Source of the DNA: Rosenbergiella collisarenosi
GTDB taxonomy: Bacteria > Pseudomonadota > Gammaproteobacteria > Enterobacterales > Enterobacteriaceae
DNA: 64,000 nt
Direction of reading: 5' to 3'
NCBI RefSeq assembly: GCF_018494085.1
Contig: NZ_JABBFP010000005.1
Coordinates: forward strand, 62,001-126,000
Shown: positions 1 to 10,181 of the stretch, one piece after another
Layout: every line of letters begins with the position of its first letter
Numbering within the stretch: position 1 is the first letter of the stretch
Program-made: the position numbers and the translations under genes
Notes under the pieces: model-generated
Databases searched by the model: none
Told to the model about the DNA's origin: nothing
What the model saw: the letters and a program-made list of their open reading frames with translations, nothing else

Positions 1-1
1 T

Positions 2-1399
2 GTGCGATTACGCTTTATCAAAATCTTGTCCAGCAATATACGAAATGTGCTGAAAAGCGTCGATGAAGATATAGCGGTCGTCCGTCTTTGGGATCACATC
101 ACGGTTCGCACGCGTAAACCTGAGCTTAGCGCTGCTGTGGCAGAGGCCTTGACGCGCATCCCCGGAATACATCATGTGCTTTCCGTTGAAGACCGCACCT
201 TTACCAGCCTGCACGATATTTTCGAACAGACCTTGGCGTTGTATCAGTCTCAGCTAGAGGGCAAAACCTTCTGTGTCAGGGCGAAACGTCGTGGTAAGCA
301 TGAGTTTACCTCTCACGAAGTCGAGCGTTATGTTGGCGGCGGCCTGAATCAGCATATTGCGTCAGCCTCGGTAAAACTTCAGCAACCTGATATGACCGTA
401 CACCTCGAAATTGATCAAGAACGTTTGCTACTGATCAAAGACCGTTACGAAGGTTTAGGCGGTTTTCCAATCGGTACTCAAGAAGACGTTATCTCTTTGA
501 TATCGGGTGGATTCGACTCGGGCGTGTCGAGTTACATGCTAATGCGCCGTGGCAGTCGAGTGCACTACTGCTTTTTCAACCTAGGCGGTGCCGCGCATGA
601 AATAGGCGTGCGCCAAGTGGCGCATTATCTCTGGAATACCTTTGGCCGTTCGCATCGTGTGCGCTTTATCGCGATCGATTTTGAGCCGGTGGTAGGAGAA
701 ATTCTTGAGAAAGTCGATGATGGTCAGATGGGCGTCGTACTCAAGCGTATGATGGTCCGCGCGGCCTCACAAATTGCCGAGCGTTATGGGGTACAAGCCC
801 TCGTGACCGGTGAAGCATTGGGACAAGTTTCCAGCCAAACTCTCACCAATCTACGTCTTATCGACAACGTCACAGATACTTTGGTGTTACGTCCGCTTAT
901 TTCCCATGATAAAGAACATATCATTAAAGTCGCTCGGCAGATCGGTACGGAAGACTTTGCGAAAACAATGCCTGAGTACTGCGGTGTGATCTCGAAAAGT
1001 CCTACGGTTAAAGCGGTAAAAGAGAAGATCGAAGCGGAAGAGAATAATTTCGATTTTGCTATTCTAGAGCGAGTCATCTCCGAAGCCCGTAACATCGACA
1101 TTCGCGATATCGCAGTCGAGACCACGCAAGAAGTGGCTGAAGTTGAATCTGTCAGTGCCTTAACGGCACAGGACTCAATTCTCGATATTCGTTCGATTGA
1201 TGAGCAAGACGATAAACCATTGATGGTCGAGGGCGTCGAAATTAAATCGATACCTTTCTACAAATTGGCTACTCAATTTGGTGACCTAGATCGTTCACGG
1301 ACTTGGCTTCTCTATTGTGAGCGTGGCGTTATGAGTCGCTTACAAGCCCTTTATTTGCACGAGCAGGGGTTTACTAATGTTAAGGTCTATCGACCTTAA
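2..1399 (+). CDS. thiI: tRNA uridine 4-thiolation / thiazole sulfurtransferase ThiI (5' partial)
   Basis: ThiI adenylates uridine-8 of tRNAs and delivers sulfur to it (4-thiouridine), and carries persulfide sulfur for thiamine thiazole synthesis in the cytosol. The visible 465 residues begin about 17 residues inside the E. coli protein, so the true start lies before the window. The order is a ferredoxin-like/THUMP region, then the PP-loop SGGFDSG near visible residue 168, then a C-terminal rhodanese domain with the active cysteine in [11 protein letters not shown]. The PP-loop and rhodanese cysteine are intact, so the gene should be functional. It converges on yajL, with a shared terminator between them. 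Identification is secure. Confidence 0.97.
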   Translation: MRLRFIKILSSNIRNVLKSVDEDIAVVRLWDHITVRTRKPELSAAVAEALTRIPGIHHVLSVEDRTFTSLHDIFEQTLALYQSQLEGKTFCVRAKRRGKHEFTSHEVERYVGGGLNQHIASASVKLQQPDMTVHLEIDQERLLLIKDRYEGLGGFPIGTQEDVISLISGGFDSGVSSYMLMRRGSRVHYCFFNLGGAAHEIGVRQVAHYLWNTFGRSHRVRFIAIDFEPVVGEILEKVDDGQMGVVLKRMMVRAASQIAERYGVQALVTGEALGQVSSQTLTNLRLIDNVTDTLVLRPLISHDKEHIIKVARQIGTEDFAKTMPEYCGVISKSPTVKAVKEKIEAEENNFDFAILERVISEARNIDIRDIAVETTQEVAEVESVSALTAQDSILDIRSIDEQDDKPLMVEGVEIKSIPFYKLATQFGDLDRSRTWLLYCERGVMSRLQALYLHEQGFTNVKVYRP

Positions 1400-1404
1400 A
1401 AATG

Positions 1405-1431
1405 AAGGCCTCGATGATGAGGCCTTTTTTT
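1405..1431. terminator. Rho-independent terminator between thiI and yajL, probably bidirectional
   Basis: An 8-bp perfect stem (AAGGCCTC / GAGGCCTT) with a 6-nt loop is followed by a T run on the + strand. On the - strand the stem is followed by CATTTTTA, so it can serve both convergent genes. The T run touches the yajL stop codon. Confidence 0.9.
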
Positions 1432-2026
1432 ATTCCTGATAATTATAAATCCCGACAGGGATCGCCAGATCGTGTGTCAGCGCGTGAGCGGCTTCTTTGT
1501 TTATGAGCAGTTCGACGATTTTCAGCGCCATGTCTGTTGCGCATAGTGGGCCTTGACCAGAGAGTAATAAATATCGCGGATCATTGACAACACGGCGTTC
1601 CTGCCACTGTGTATGAGCGAGATGTTCCTTATGCTGGGGCAGGCAGGTGACATTCGCCCCACGAAAGCCTGCGATGCTATCAATTATCCCAGGTACGGCA
1701 TGGCTCATGGCTGCAACGTAGCGGCGTGTCGATGTAAATTGGGCAATGGATTCCACTACCAGGTCACTCTGTGCATAAGTCCGACAACTCTGTTCACCGC
1801 CGACGAGTAAAAGTAGCTCGTAGTCCTTATCAACAGCTTGACTCAGCGGTAACTGCGCGGAGAAGGGTAAACCTTCCGCACTCTGTATAGTGAGTGCTCC
1901 ATCTCCCTCCACACTTGCCACCGTGACAGAAATGCCCGCACGCGGGAGCAATGCTAAGAAGGTTGTGATTTCGATAGCATCATTACCATGAGCTAGGCAG
2001 AGTAGTACGGAGGGTATCGCTGGCAT
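1430..2026 (-). CDS. yajL: YajL-like DJ-1/PfpI superfamily protein with Ser at the nucleophile position
   Basis: This 198-residue protein aligns along its length with E. coli YajL, a DJ-1 homologue implicated in oxidative-stress protection and protein deglycation, including the C-terminal GIYNYQE. The start at 2026 matches the family; an open frame extends upstream but lies inside panE. The ATG overlaps the 3' end of panE by 44 bp. The conserved glutamate is kept (Glu19). The nucleophile elbow, VAAICAAP in E. coli, reads VAAMSHAV here: the codon is AGC, so Ser108 replaces the reactive cysteine. Classical cysteine chemistry should therefore be lost. Family assignment is secure, but activity is doubtful. 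Confidence 0.9.
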   Translation of the reverse strand: MPAIPSVLLCLAHGNDAIEITTFLALLPRAGISVTVASVEGDGALTIQSAEGLPFSAQLPLSQAVDKDYELLLLVGGEQSCRTYAQSDLVVESIAQFTSTRRYVAAMSHAVPGIIDSIAGFRGANVTCLPQHKEHLAHTQWQERRVVNDPRYLLLSGQGPLCATDMALKIVELLINKEAAHALTHDLAIPVGIYNYQE

Positions 2027-2900
2027 AGTCGGATTCCTGTTGTTTGATCCATTGGTAAAGGGCGGTGTGTTGCGGCAAGTTAAGCCCAAAACAGCGTGCA
2101 CGTTTGAGAAGATAGCCAGTGATATAGTCAACCTCGGTTGAACGCTGGGCTTGGATATCTTGTAGCATCGAGCTGTAGTTACCTGCGGTGGCTTGGATAA
2201 CATTCACTACAGACTCGAACAGCTGACTGTCATCGGTATGGATCCCTTCGCGATTCATCACGAGCGCGATTTCTCTACACAGAAGGGTGACTTCACTGAG
2301 GACGTCCATTAGCTGACCATTCTGACAGTGGTACTTTACCGTTAAAGGATTGATCACGGCGTTAACGGCTAACTTCTTCCAGGCTGAGGTCTTGATATCA
2401 TCGTACCACGCAACGTCAGGAAGGGCCTGATGAAGAATTTTAGCCAAATCACTGAGCGATGCTGCCGCACTATTTAACGGCCCCAACTGTGTAAAGCCCC
2501 ATCCTTTATGAAAAGTAGCCGTAGGAGTGCGATAGGCGGCCTGTGTTGTGACGGCGTGGCAAAGCGGTTGAGTTAATTGAGGGAGTTCATCAACCACGCC
2601 TAGGCCATTATGCATGAGGATAATGGGGCACTTTTTGGGTAAGAGGGAAATCAGTGGTAGGAGTCCCGAGGGTAACTGCTGAGCTTTTAAGGTAACAAGC
2701 AGTAGCTCACACTGCTGTAACTTATGGCTATCATTAACACTAAGCGTGTGCGAAAAACTGTCTTGTTCAGGACTCACTACCTGAAAACGAAAGTGCGGTG
2801 CAAAGACCTTTAGCCAACCTTGTACATCGTGGCCCATTCTGATCAGTGCGGAAAGCCAGATTTGTCCCAAAGCCCCGCAGCCTAATACCGTTATTTTCAT
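1983..2900 (-). CDS. panE: 2-dehydropantoate 2-reductase
   Basis: PanE reduces ketopantoate to pantoate with NADPH in the pantothenate/CoA pathway (cytosol). The 305-residue protein starts with the Rossmann motif [13 protein letters not shown]. It keeps the catalytic-lysine segment [14 protein letters not shown] and the conserved glutamate segment [13 protein letters not shown]. The start at 2900 (MKITVLG) matches the family; a longer frame adds five residues without support. Its 3' end overlaps yajL, the same arrangement as in E. coli, suggesting one transcript. It diverges from yajQ. Confidence 0.96.
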   Translation of the reverse strand: MKITVLGCGALGQIWLSALIRMGHDVQGWLKVFAPHFRFQVVSPEQDSFSHTLSVNDSHKLQQCELLLVTLKAQQLPSGLLPLISLLPKKCPIILMHNGLGVVDELPQLTQPLCHAVTTQAAYRTPTATFHKGWGFTQLGPLNSAAASLSDLAKILHQALPDVAWYDDIKTSAWKKLAVNAVINPLTVKYHCQNGQLMDVLSEVTLLCREIALVMNREGIHTDDSQLFESVVNVIQATAGNYSSMLQDIQAQRSTEVDYITGYLLKRARCFGLNLPQHTALYQWIKQQESDYASDTLRTTLPSSW

Positions 2901-2999
2901 AAAATTCCCTCGCAATCCCTAGCCATTTCCTGCGGAAGTGTTGTGTCGTCTTTACAGATCGGTATTATGCATGTCAACGAATTAAGAGGAGAAGAAAAT

Positions 3000-3491
3000 A
3001 TGCCATCTTTCGATATTGTTTCAGAAGTTGAAATGCCAGAAGTGAAAAATGCGGTTGAAAATGCGAACCGTGAGCTATCCACGCGCTTTGATTTTCGTAA
3101 TGTCACGGCAGAAGTCACACTGAACGAAAAAAATGAAGAGATTACTATCAGCAGCGAGTCTGATTTCCAAGTACGTCAGATCGTCGATATTCTGCGTGAG
3201 AAGATGTTAAAGCGCGGTATCGAAGGTGCTGTACTCGACGTGCCTGAGGAGATTACTCACAGCGGTAAAAGCTGGAGCGTCGTGATCAAGATGAAAAAAG
3301 GCATCGAAACCGATGTGGCAAAAAAACTGGTTAAGCTAATTAAAGACGCCAAACTTAAGGTGCAAACGCAAATTCAGGGTGAGTCCTTACGAGTGACGGG
3401 AAAATCGCGAGATGACCTGCAAACGGCAATGGCAACCGTTAAAGCCGGTAATTTAGGACAACCCTTCCAATTTAAAAACTTCCGCGATTAA
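3000..3491 (+). CDS. yajQ: YajQ family nucleotide/cyclic-di-GMP-binding protein
   Basis: The 163-residue protein is nearly identical in plan to E. coli YajQ (UPF0234), a small cytosolic protein with two ferredoxin-like halves. Family members bind tRNA or GTP in vitro, and some bind cyclic di-GMP. The start [15 protein letters not shown] at 3000 follows a strong AAGAGGAGAAG ribosome-binding site. An upstream in-frame ATG at 2943 has no homology. The gene is monocistronic, diverging from panE and converging on yajR. Confidence 0.95.
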   Translation: MPSFDIVSEVEMPEVKNAVENANRELSTRFDFRNVTAEVTLNEKNEEITISSESDFQVRQIVDILREKMLKRGIEGAVLDVPEEITHSGKSWSVVIKMKKGIETDVAKKLVKLIKDAKLKVQTQIQGESLRVTGKSRDDLQTAMATVKAGNLGQPFQFKNFRD

Positions 3492-3500
3492 GCCTTAGTG

Positions 3501-3531
3501 CCACTTACCTGAAGGAGGTTCAGGTAAGTGG
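3501..3531. terminator. Intergenic hairpin between convergent yajQ and yajR
   Basis: A 12-bp perfect inverted repeat (CCACTTACCTGA / TCAGGTAAGTGG) surrounds a 7-nt loop. Neither side has a good T run, so it may be a weak bidirectional terminator or a 3'-end stabilising hairpin. Confidence 0.5.
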
Positions 3532-3547
3532 TAAAGAAGGGGAGGGG

Positions 3548-4909
3548 TTAACTTGCCGCGATGATCGCTTCTATATCTTGGCGATTTGTCGTTTTGCTAT
3601 CAATTTTAATGTAAGCGGCATGCTCTTCAGGAATAAGGAGCACGTTGCTCACCCCCGGTGTGTTGCGTAAGCGCTGCTCAAGGGCAATCGGGTCACGGGT
3701 AGAGTGGATAACGACACGCAGACTACTCACGTAGGGCGGTTCTTGCATCGTCATGCTAACCAGCAACCATACGATAGCGATTCCTGCACCCAGCAAAAAG
3801 ACAGCTTGTGCGTCGATATGTTGAAACACCCATCCACCGACGCTTCCGCCAATCGCCACTCCAAGAAATTGACTGGTCGAGTAAATACCCATAGCCGTAC
3901 CCTTATAACCGGGAGGGGACTCTTTGCTAATCAAAGAAGGAAGAATGGCTTCCATTAAGTTGAAGGCGAAGAAGAAGAGTTGTACGCCAACGACTAATGT
4001 CCAGAAATGCGTACCTGCTTGCCATAGCACCAATTCTGCGACGATAAGTAAGGCTACACAGCTGACAAAAACTAGCTTCATCTTACGCTTAACTTCCGCA
4101 ATGATGATAAACGGGACGACACCAACGAATGCAATGAGCATGGTCACCAAGTAAACTTTCCAATGTTCAGCTGCAGGAAAGCCAGCTTGTTCGAACTCAC
4201 CGGGTAAGGCCACAAAGCTCGACATCAATAGAATATGCAGGAACAAAATCCCCGCATTAAGCTTTAGCAGCTTCGGATTCGCCAAGACCTTGCGAAAACT
4301 GCCCTTTACCATGCCAGACTCGCGATTCAGCACATGCTCTTGTGTTGAAGGGACGATAACAAGTGTGATGATGATACCGAGCGTAGCGAGTACGGCAATC
4401 ATCCAAAATAGAGCATGAAGGCCTAAGAGATGCGTAACGATCGGCCCTAAGACCATCGCGATGGCGAAGGTGACACCGAAGCTAATACCGATAAAGGCCA
4501 TCGCTTTGGTACGATTCTGTTCACGTGTGAGGTCGGACAGTAAAGCCATTACAGCTGCGGCAATCGCGCCAGAGCCTTGCAATGCACGACCGAGAATAAT
4601 TCCCCAAATAGACGTAGTGGTTGCGGCAACGATGCTACCGATGACAAACACCAGTAACCCGCCAACGATTAGGGGTTTACGTCCTACACGGTCGGAGAGC
4701 AGGCCAAAAGGGACTTGGAAAATGGCCTGCGCTAAGCCATAAATGCCGATGGCTAACCCAATAAGTCCTTCCGTCGCGCCTTGCAACGCCATGCCATAGG
4801 TAGTGAGCACCGGTAATACCATAAACATGCCAAGCATGCGTAATGAGAACACGGTTCCCAGCCCCCAAGTTGCTCGTAACTCGAGCGGGGTCATTTTATT
4901 ATCGTTCAT
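3548..4909 (-). CDS. yajR: MFS transporter YajR with C-terminal YAM domain
   Basis: YajR is an inner-membrane major facilitator superfamily antiporter of unsettled substrate. The 453-residue protein has the 12-helix MFS core, including the motif-A segment GLLSDRVGRKPL after TM2. It also has the C-terminal cytoplasmic ferredoxin-like YAM domain (from about residue 390, PYVSSLRVVI) that marks this family. Length and sequence match E. coli YajR closely. The gene lies downstream of the cyo operon on the same strand but behind the cyo terminator, so it is probably transcribed separately. Confidence 0.95.
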   Translation of the reverse strand: MNDNKMTPLELRATWGLGTVFSLRMLGMFMVLPVLTTYGMALQGATEGLIGLAIGIYGLAQAIFQVPFGLLSDRVGRKPLIVGGLLVFVIGSIVAATTTSIWGIILGRALQGSGAIAAAVMALLSDLTREQNRTKAMAFIGISFGVTFAIAMVLGPIVTHLLGLHALFWMIAVLATLGIIITLVIVPSTQEHVLNRESGMVKGSFRKVLANPKLLKLNAGILFLHILLMSSFVALPGEFEQAGFPAAEHWKVYLVTMLIAFVGVVPFIIIAEVKRKMKLVFVSCVALLIVAELVLWQAGTHFWTLVVGVQLFFFAFNLMEAILPSLISKESPPGYKGTAMGIYSTSQFLGVAIGGSVGGWVFQHIDAQAVFLLGAGIAIVWLLVSMTMQEPPYVSSLRVVIHSTRDPIALEQRLRNTPGVSNVLLIPEEHAAYIKIDSKTTNRQDIEAIIAAS

Positions 4910-4990
4910 GACAACCTCTAATTTAATTCTGGTTATAGTCTAAGGAGTTGTTTGGGTTGGGTAAATGAATAGATCTTAAGCTTAGGTAAC

Positions 4991-5020
4991 AAAAAGAAAA
5001 GGCGCGAAATTCGCGCCTTT
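4991..5020 (-). terminator. Rho-independent terminator of the cyo operon
   Basis: Read on the - strand, AAAGGCGCGA / TCGCGCCTTT forms a 10-bp stem with a 3-nt loop. TTTTCTTTTTGTT follows. It sits 17 bp after the cyoE stop codon. Confidence 0.92.
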
Positions 5021-5036
5021 AGAGCTAAATTAGAGA

Positions 5037-5927
5037 TTAGCGCACGTAAGTGAGGAGGTCGGTTGAGCCCGGTCCCATGAAGTCGACTGACATCATGACA
5101 CTTAACGCGGTGATAGCGACGATAGAGAAGACGAAAAGCTTACGCGCCCAAACCCGATCGTCGTTTTCTGATTTATAGCCTGAGAGGGCCATACCTAGCC
5201 ACCACAAGCTAACGGCCGCTGCGACGACGAGATACTTATAGCCAGCGTAACCGCCCAGAGAAAGCATTAGAGTCGCCACCATGAACGCGATGATATACAG
5301 CGTAATATGGTTTTTAGCGACGGAGATACCTTTAACAACAGGTAACACCGGAATATTTGCCGCTTGATAATCTTTAAAGCGGAAGATAGCGATGGCATAA
5401 GAGTGAGGCATTTGCCATAGGCTAAAGATTGCAAGCAAGATCAATGCGCCCGCATCAAAACTGCCCGTGACGGCGCAATAGCCAATCACGGGAGGTGCGG
5501 CACCAGACAGACTACCAATCAACGTACCGTAAACGGAATTACGCTTCATATAGAGACTGTAGACACCGACATAAACCACAAAGCCCATCACCGCTAGCCA
5601 CATCGCTAGCGGGTTAGCACCAAAGTAGAGTACCGCAAAACCAGCAATACCTAACAAGGTGGCGTACGCCAAGCTCACTTTTGTTGAAATGAGCCCCTTC
5701 ACCAGAACTCGGTTTTTCGTTCTTTCCATCTTGTGGTCAATATCGCGGTCGATCACGTTGTTGTAAACACAACCCGATGCGACGACGAGAGAGACGCCAA
5801 TCAGTGAAACGAAAAATAAGCGGAAGTCGATACTGCCTTTAGAGGCGAGTAAAAAACCCCCGATCACAGAAATTAAATTTCCGAAGATAATTCCTGGTTT
5901 TGTCACTTGTAGGTATTGCTTAATCAT
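5037..5927 (-). CDS. cyoE: Protoheme IX farnesyltransferase (heme O synthase)
   Basis: CyoE farnesylates heme B to heme O, the cofactor of the binuclear centre of cytochrome bo3. It is a polytopic inner-membrane UbiA-type prenyltransferase. The 296-residue protein has the diphosphate/Mg-binding segment [15 protein letters not shown] and a second loop, [20 protein letters not shown]. It is the last cyo gene, 14 bp after cyoD, and is followed by the operon terminator. Confidence 0.97.
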   Translation of the reverse strand: MIKQYLQVTKPGIIFGNLISVIGGFLLASKGSIDFRLFFVSLIGVSLVVASGCVYNNVIDRDIDHKMERTKNRVLVKGLISTKVSLAYATLLGIAGFAVLYFGANPLAMWLAVMGFVVYVGVYSLYMKRNSVYGTLIGSLSGAAPPVIGYCAVTGSFDAGALILLAIFSLWQMPHSYAIAIFRFKDYQAANIPVLPVVKGISVAKNHITLYIIAFMVATLMLSLGGYAGYKYLVVAAAVSLWWLGMALSGYKSENDDRVWARKLFVFSIVAITALSVMMSVDFMGPGSTDLLTYVR

Positions 5928-5941
5928 TACGAATAACTCAG

Positions 5942-6271
5942 TTAGTGGGGCATCATGTTGTAGTTAAGGTTCCACATGATCCAGAGCGAGCCCACGACAA
6001 CAATCAAAATAATGATTGCTGAGAAGACGATAGCCACTAGGTTCCAACCACCTTCAGACTTACTGTCAAGGTGAAGGAAGTAGATCAAATGGACGATAAC
6101 CTGAACTACCGCACAGATTACAACCACTGCGAGCGTAGTTGAATGTGCTGAACTTCCATCCATCACCATCCAGAAAGGGATTCCTGTCAGGATGATAGAA
6201 AGGATGAAGCCAATCATGTACGACTTCACGCTACCATGCGATGCGCCATGTTCCGTTGCTGAATGACTCAT
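5942..6271 (-). CDS. cyoD: Cytochrome bo3 ubiquinol oxidase subunit IV
   Basis: CyoD is a small membrane subunit that assists assembly of the CuB site in the bo3 terminal oxidase. The 109-residue protein has three predicted membrane segments and a conserved His-rich N-terminus ([13 protein letters not shown]). The start at 6271 shares one base with the cyoC stop (TAATG), which supports it over a longer open frame running back into cyoC. Translational coupling is likely. Confidence 0.96.
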   Translation of the reverse strand: MSHSATEHGASHGSVKSYMIGFILSIILTGIPFWMVMDGSSAHSTTLAVVVICAVVQVIVHLIYFLHLDSKSEGGWNLVAIVFSAIIILIVVVGSLWIMWNLNYNMMPH

Positions 6272-6879
6272 TACATGACCCCCATCAGATAGACAATGGT
6301 AAACACACAGATCCACACCACATCTAAGAAGTGCCAGAACAAGCTCAGGCACATGATACGAGTGCGGTTAGTTGGCGTCAGGCCACGCGTTGCGATCTGG
6401 AACATCAGGACTAGCATCCAAATCAGACCACAAGTAACGTGCAGTCCATGGGTACCAACCAAAGTAAAGAACGCAGACAGGAAGCCACTACGCTGAGGAC
6501 CGAAGCCTTCAGAGATCAGGTGATGGAATTCGTTGATTTCCATCCCGATGAATCCTAGACCGCAGAGGAACGTTAATACTAACCAAGCATTGACCGTTCC
6601 TTTATTACCTTTATTCATGGCGATAACTGCCATGCCGTAAGTAATAGAGCTTAGGAGGAGTAGGGCAGTCTCACCAAGAACATAAGGCAGTTCAAAGATG
6701 TCGTGTCCTGCAGGGCCTCCAGCGGTGCTGTTCATCATTACTGCATAGGTTGCAAACAAGGTTGCAAAGATAATGCAGTCACTCATCAGGTAGATCCAGA
6801 AGCCAAAAATCTTATTGGCTCCTGCATCGTGATGCCCATGCTCTCCATGGGCGTCGTGGTGTTTAGATAGAGAAGACAT
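6271..6879 (-). CDS. cyoC: Cytochrome bo3 ubiquinol oxidase subunit III
   Basis: CyoC is a heme-copper oxidase subunit III with five predicted transmembrane helices in 202 residues and a histidine-rich N-terminus ([14 protein letters not shown]). The hallmark segment [15 protein letters not shown] is present. The ATG overlaps the cyoB stop and the stop overlaps the cyoD ATG, both as TAATG, giving tight coupling of stoichiometric subunits. Confidence 0.97.
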   Translation of the reverse strand: MSSLSKHHDAHGEHGHHDAGANKIFGFWIYLMSDCIIFATLFATYAVMMNSTAGGPAGHDIFELPYVLGETALLLLSSITYGMAVIAMNKGNKGTVNAWLVLTFLCGLGFIGMEINEFHHLISEGFGPQRSGFLSAFFTLVGTHGLHVTCGLIWMLVLMFQIATRGLTPTNRTRIMCLSLFWHFLDVVWICVFTIVYLMGVM

Positions 6880-8861
6880 TATTTCACACCTGCTTTGCTA
6901 AGTTCTTCAAAGTGTTTGTTCTCAATCTGTTCGATTTCTTCAACGGTAACGTAGTAATCCACGTCTTCGTCAAAGCTCTTGATGATCCAGCTCGCCAAGA
7001 TTCCAACAAAAGAGACAACCGCCAACCACCAGATGTACCAGATCATCGCGAAGCCAAAGATAGTTGCGAAGGCAGCGATAACCACTGCAGCACCACTATT
7101 TTTAGGCATATGAATTTCTTCATAGTGCGCAGGTTTCTTGTAGGCTTCACCTTTTTGCTTCATTTCCCAGAATGAGTCACGCTCATTGATTTCTGGAATT
7201 ACCGCAAAGTTGTAGAACGGAGGTGGAGAAGAGGTTGCCCACTCAAGAGAACGACCACCCCATGGATCCCCAGTCAGGTCACGATTCAGTTCACGGTCAC
7301 GGATAGAGACGTAGAACATAATCAGCTGGCAAAGGATACCCAGTGCAATCAGGCCTGCACCACACGCTGCCACGACAAGCAGTGGGTGGAACTGTGGATC
7401 GATGTTTTGGCTTAAACGACGGGTCATACCCATGAAGCCTAATGCGTACAGCGGCATAAAGGCAACGAAGAAGCCGATGATCCAGAACCAGAAAGAGCGT
7501 TTGCCCCATTTCTCGTCTAGCTTAAAGCCGAAGGCTTTCGGGAACCAGTAGGTCACACCCGCCATACAACCGAAGACTACACCACCGATAATCACGTTAT
7601 GGAAGTGAGCAATCAGGAATAGACTGTTGTGTAAGACGAAGTCAGCACCAGGAACCGCTAATAGAACACCCGTCATACCGCCGACCGAGAAGGTCACGAT
7701 AAAGCCGATGGTCCACAGCATAGGTGCAGTCATCTCGATACGACCTTGATACAGCGTAAACAACCAGTTGAAGATCTTAACCCCTGTTGGGATTGCGATA
7801 ATCATTGTCATGATACCGAAGAAGGCATTGACGTTGGCACCCGACCCCATCGTGAAGAAGTGGTGTAACCAAACGATAAATGACAGTACGGTGATCGCAA
7901 CCGTTGCCCACACCATTGAGGTGTAACCAAACATGCGTTTTTTAGCGAATGTCGCAGTAACTTCAGAGAAGACACCGAACACAGGAAGCACAAGGATATA
8001 AACTTCTGGATGTCCCCAAACCCAAATTAGGTTCACGTACATCATCATGTTACCGCCCATTTCGTTAGTAAAGAAATGGAAGCCTAAGTAACGATCAAGG
8101 GTCAACAGCGCTAAGGTAACAGTCAGTACTGGGAACGCCGCGATAATCAGAACGTTGGTACACAGAGCTGTCCAAGTAAAGATTGGCATCTTGAACATGG
8201 TCATGCCAGGGGCACGCATTTTCAGAATCGTGACGAAGAAGTTAATCCCAGTCAGTGTCGTACCAATACCTGAAAGCTGTAGACTCCAAATCCAGTAGTC
8301 GACCCCTACGCCTGGGCTGTATTCAGCACCCGACAGAGGAGGGTAGGCCAGCCAACCGGTCTGTGCGAACTCGCCCACACCCAGTGACAGGTTTACCAAG
8401 ATGACACCGATTGCCGTGAACCAGAAGCTTAAGTTGTTAAGGAATGGGAAGGCAACATCACGCGCACCGATTTGCAGCGGGACGGCAATGTTCATCAGAC
8501 CAACAACGAAAGGCATCGCTACGAAGAAAATCATAATCACGCCATGCGCGGTAAAGATTTGGTCGTAGTGGTGCGGCGGAAGGAAGCCTGCTTCGCCAGC
8601 TGAAGCAAGAACCTGCTGGCTGCGCATCATGACGGCATCGGCGAAACCACGCAGTAACATCACGAAAGCCATGATGCAGTACATGATACCGAGTTTTTTG
8701 TGGTCAATAGAGGTAAACCACTCTGTCCACAGATACTTCCACTTACCGTAGTAAGTGATGGCGGCAACGAGTGCCAGACCAATCAGGATAATAGCGGAGA
8801 TGGTCACCATGACGATTGGTACGTCGAGGGGAACCGCCGCTAATGTTAATTTTCCTAACAT
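6879..8861 (-). CDS. cyoB: Cytochrome bo3 ubiquinol oxidase subunit I
   Basis: CyoB is the catalytic subunit. It oxidises ubiquinol and reduces oxygen to water while pumping protons across the inner membrane. The 660-residue protein has the heme-copper core: the heme ligand region [15 protein letters not shown], the Cu/cross-linked His-Tyr segment [12 protein letters not shown], the HH pair in [10 protein letters not shown], and the heme ligands in [12 protein letters not shown]. All metal ligands are present. It starts 2 bp after the cyoA stop. Confidence 0.98.
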   Translation of the reverse strand: MLGKLTLAAVPLDVPIVMVTISAIILIGLALVAAITYYGKWKYLWTEWFTSIDHKKLGIMYCIMAFVMLLRGFADAVMMRSQQVLASAGEAGFLPPHHYDQIFTAHGVIMIFFVAMPFVVGLMNIAVPLQIGARDVAFPFLNNLSFWFTAIGVILVNLSLGVGEFAQTGWLAYPPLSGAEYSPGVGVDYWIWSLQLSGIGTTLTGINFFVTILKMRAPGMTMFKMPIFTWTALCTNVLIIAAFPVLTVTLALLTLDRYLGFHFFTNEMGGNMMMYVNLIWVWGHPEVYILVLPVFGVFSEVTATFAKKRMFGYTSMVWATVAITVLSFIVWLHHFFTMGSGANVNAFFGIMTMIIAIPTGVKIFNWLFTLYQGRIEMTAPMLWTIGFIVTFSVGGMTGVLLAVPGADFVLHNSLFLIAHFHNVIIGGVVFGCMAGVTYWFPKAFGFKLDEKWGKRSFWFWIIGFFVAFMPLYALGFMGMTRRLSQNIDPQFHPLLVVAACGAGLIALGILCQLIMFYVSIRDRELNRDLTGDPWGGRSLEWATSSPPPFYNFAVIPEINERDSFWEMKQKGEAYKKPAHYEEIHMPKNSGAAVVIAAFATIFGFAMIWYIWWLAVVSFVGILASWIIKSFDEDVDYYVTVEEIEQIENKHFEELSKAGVK

Positions 8862-8863
8862 GA

Positions 8864-9790
8864 TTATTCCTCTGCTCCGGCTGAAGCGGTGTGATTCATG
8901 TCCATACCAGCGTGAGCAGGCATGTTCATTTTTCCGTGGCTAGACATAAACTTGTCGACAACTTGTGTAAACAGTTCAGGATTAGCATTTGAGAAATATT
9001 CCACTGGATTGTTTTCGCTCGGTGCAGCCACCTTCTCAAACTGATCCATGGTAGTCAGCGTATTAGGTGCAGTCTTGACCTTGTCTACCCACTGCTGGAA
9101 TTCAGCGTTAGTGTTGGTGGCAATGGCTTTAAACTTCATACCAGAGAATCCACGACCACTATAGTTAGACGAGATACCATCAAAAGTGCCTGCTTCGTTC
9201 GCAATCAGGTTCAATTGCGTTCTCATTCCAGCCATCGCATAGATTTGGCTACCCAGGGTAGGGATAAAGAACGAGTTCATCACAGAGTTTGATGTGATAT
9301 TGAAATGCACCGGAGTGTTAGCTGGGAAAGCAATCTCGTTAACTGTTGCAATACCTTGCTCAGGGTAAATAAACAGCCATTTCCAGTCTAAAGCAACGAC
9401 ATCAATTTCGACAGGTTTTACATCGGAAGCGATAGGTTTGCTCGGTTCTAGAGAGTGAGTACTTTTCCATGTCAGCACGCTTAAGAAGACAATGATCAGG
9501 ATTGGAACAGTCCAGACTACCGCTTCTACTTTATTAGAGTGTGACCAGTTAGGTGAGTATTTAGCGTTTGTATTCGATGCCCGATACTTCCAGGCGAATG
9601 CAATTGCCATGAAGACTGCTGGAATGACGACAATCAACATCAAGCCGAAGGCTGTCAGTATTAGTGAACGTTGCTCCAGTGCAATCTGACCTTTAGGATT
9701 TAAAAGTGCACTATCACAACCACTCATGAGCAGAGTGGCTGAAAGTAGTGACAAAATCCCCAAACTATTTTTGTATTTCTTGAGTCTCAT
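8864..9790 (-). CDS. cyoA: Cytochrome bo3 ubiquinol oxidase subunit II (lipoprotein)
   Basis: CyoA is the periplasm-facing subunit II. The 308-residue precursor has a lipoprotein signal peptide with lipobox LMSGC (Cys25), two further transmembrane helices, and a cupredoxin-like domain that lacks the CuA cysteines, as expected for a quinol oxidase. The tail is rich in Met and His ([14 protein letters not shown]). It is the first gene of cyoABCDE. The start gives a well-formed N-region (MRLKKYKNS). Confidence 0.97.
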   Translation of the reverse strand: MRLKKYKNSLGILSLLSATLLMSGCDSALLNPKGQIALEQRSLILTAFGLMLIVVIPAVFMAIAFAWKYRASNTNAKYSPNWSHSNKVEAVVWTVPILIIVFLSVLTWKSTHSLEPSKPIASDVKPVEIDVVALDWKWLFIYPEQGIATVNEIAFPANTPVHFNITSNSVMNSFFIPTLGSQIYAMAGMRTQLNLIANEAGTFDGISSNYSGRGFSGMKFKAIATNTNAEFQQWVDKVKTAPNTLTTMDQFEKVAAPSENNPVEYFSNANPELFTQVVDKFMSSHGKMNMPAHAGMDMNHTASAGAEE

Positions 9791-9839
9791 TTAACGACCT
9801 CAATGACAAAGGGCTGTATTGTCGTTTAAGTGTATCTGT

Positions 9840-9868
9840 ATTTTACGGTAACGTTGGGGTAGTGTAAA
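9840..9868 (-). promoter_or_regulatory. Predicted sigma-70 promoter of cyoABCDE
   Basis: On the - strand TTTACA, a 17-bp spacer and TAAAAT lie about 50-78 bp upstream of the cyoA ATG. Each hexamer matches consensus at five of six positions. The rest of the 391-bp gap to ampG (9791-10181) is AT-rich with no open frame. It contains two ATCAA direct repeats (9945-9958) and GTTAA-like motifs near 9918-9935, but no clean ArcA or FNR dyad. Confidence 0.65.
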
Positions 9869-10181
9869 CCTGCTTGAGGTTCTGTCAGTAAAGTGTAGAT
9901 GGTTATTTGAGACATTTAACAAAATTTATTAACCCATGGAAATTATCAACACCATCAATTAGTTGGCCTTAATATAACAAAAGCCTATTGATAGCCTGTT
10001 TTCATTATTCCTTCTGCTATAACTACGCAGTTTGCGTATCATTTGCGTAACATAAAAAACCATATCTTGTAGCATTCAGTCATATTTACCTAGTGAGTTT
10101 GCAGCCAGTCACTCACTAAACAAGCAATAAACAAATTTTTCGATAAATGGAATTATTCCTAATAATAAAAAAATAAGCATT

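Noticed and set aside
2026-2203. N-terminal extension of the yajL frame
   Set aside because: The extra 59 codons lie inside panE in another frame and are absent from YajL; the internal ATG at 2026 fits the family.
9918-9958. Possible ArcA or FNR sites upstream of cyoA
   Set aside because: GTTAA motifs are 13 bp apart rather than the usual 11, and ATCAA occurs as a direct repeat, not the FNR dyad. Control by these factors is plausible from E. coli but not shown here.
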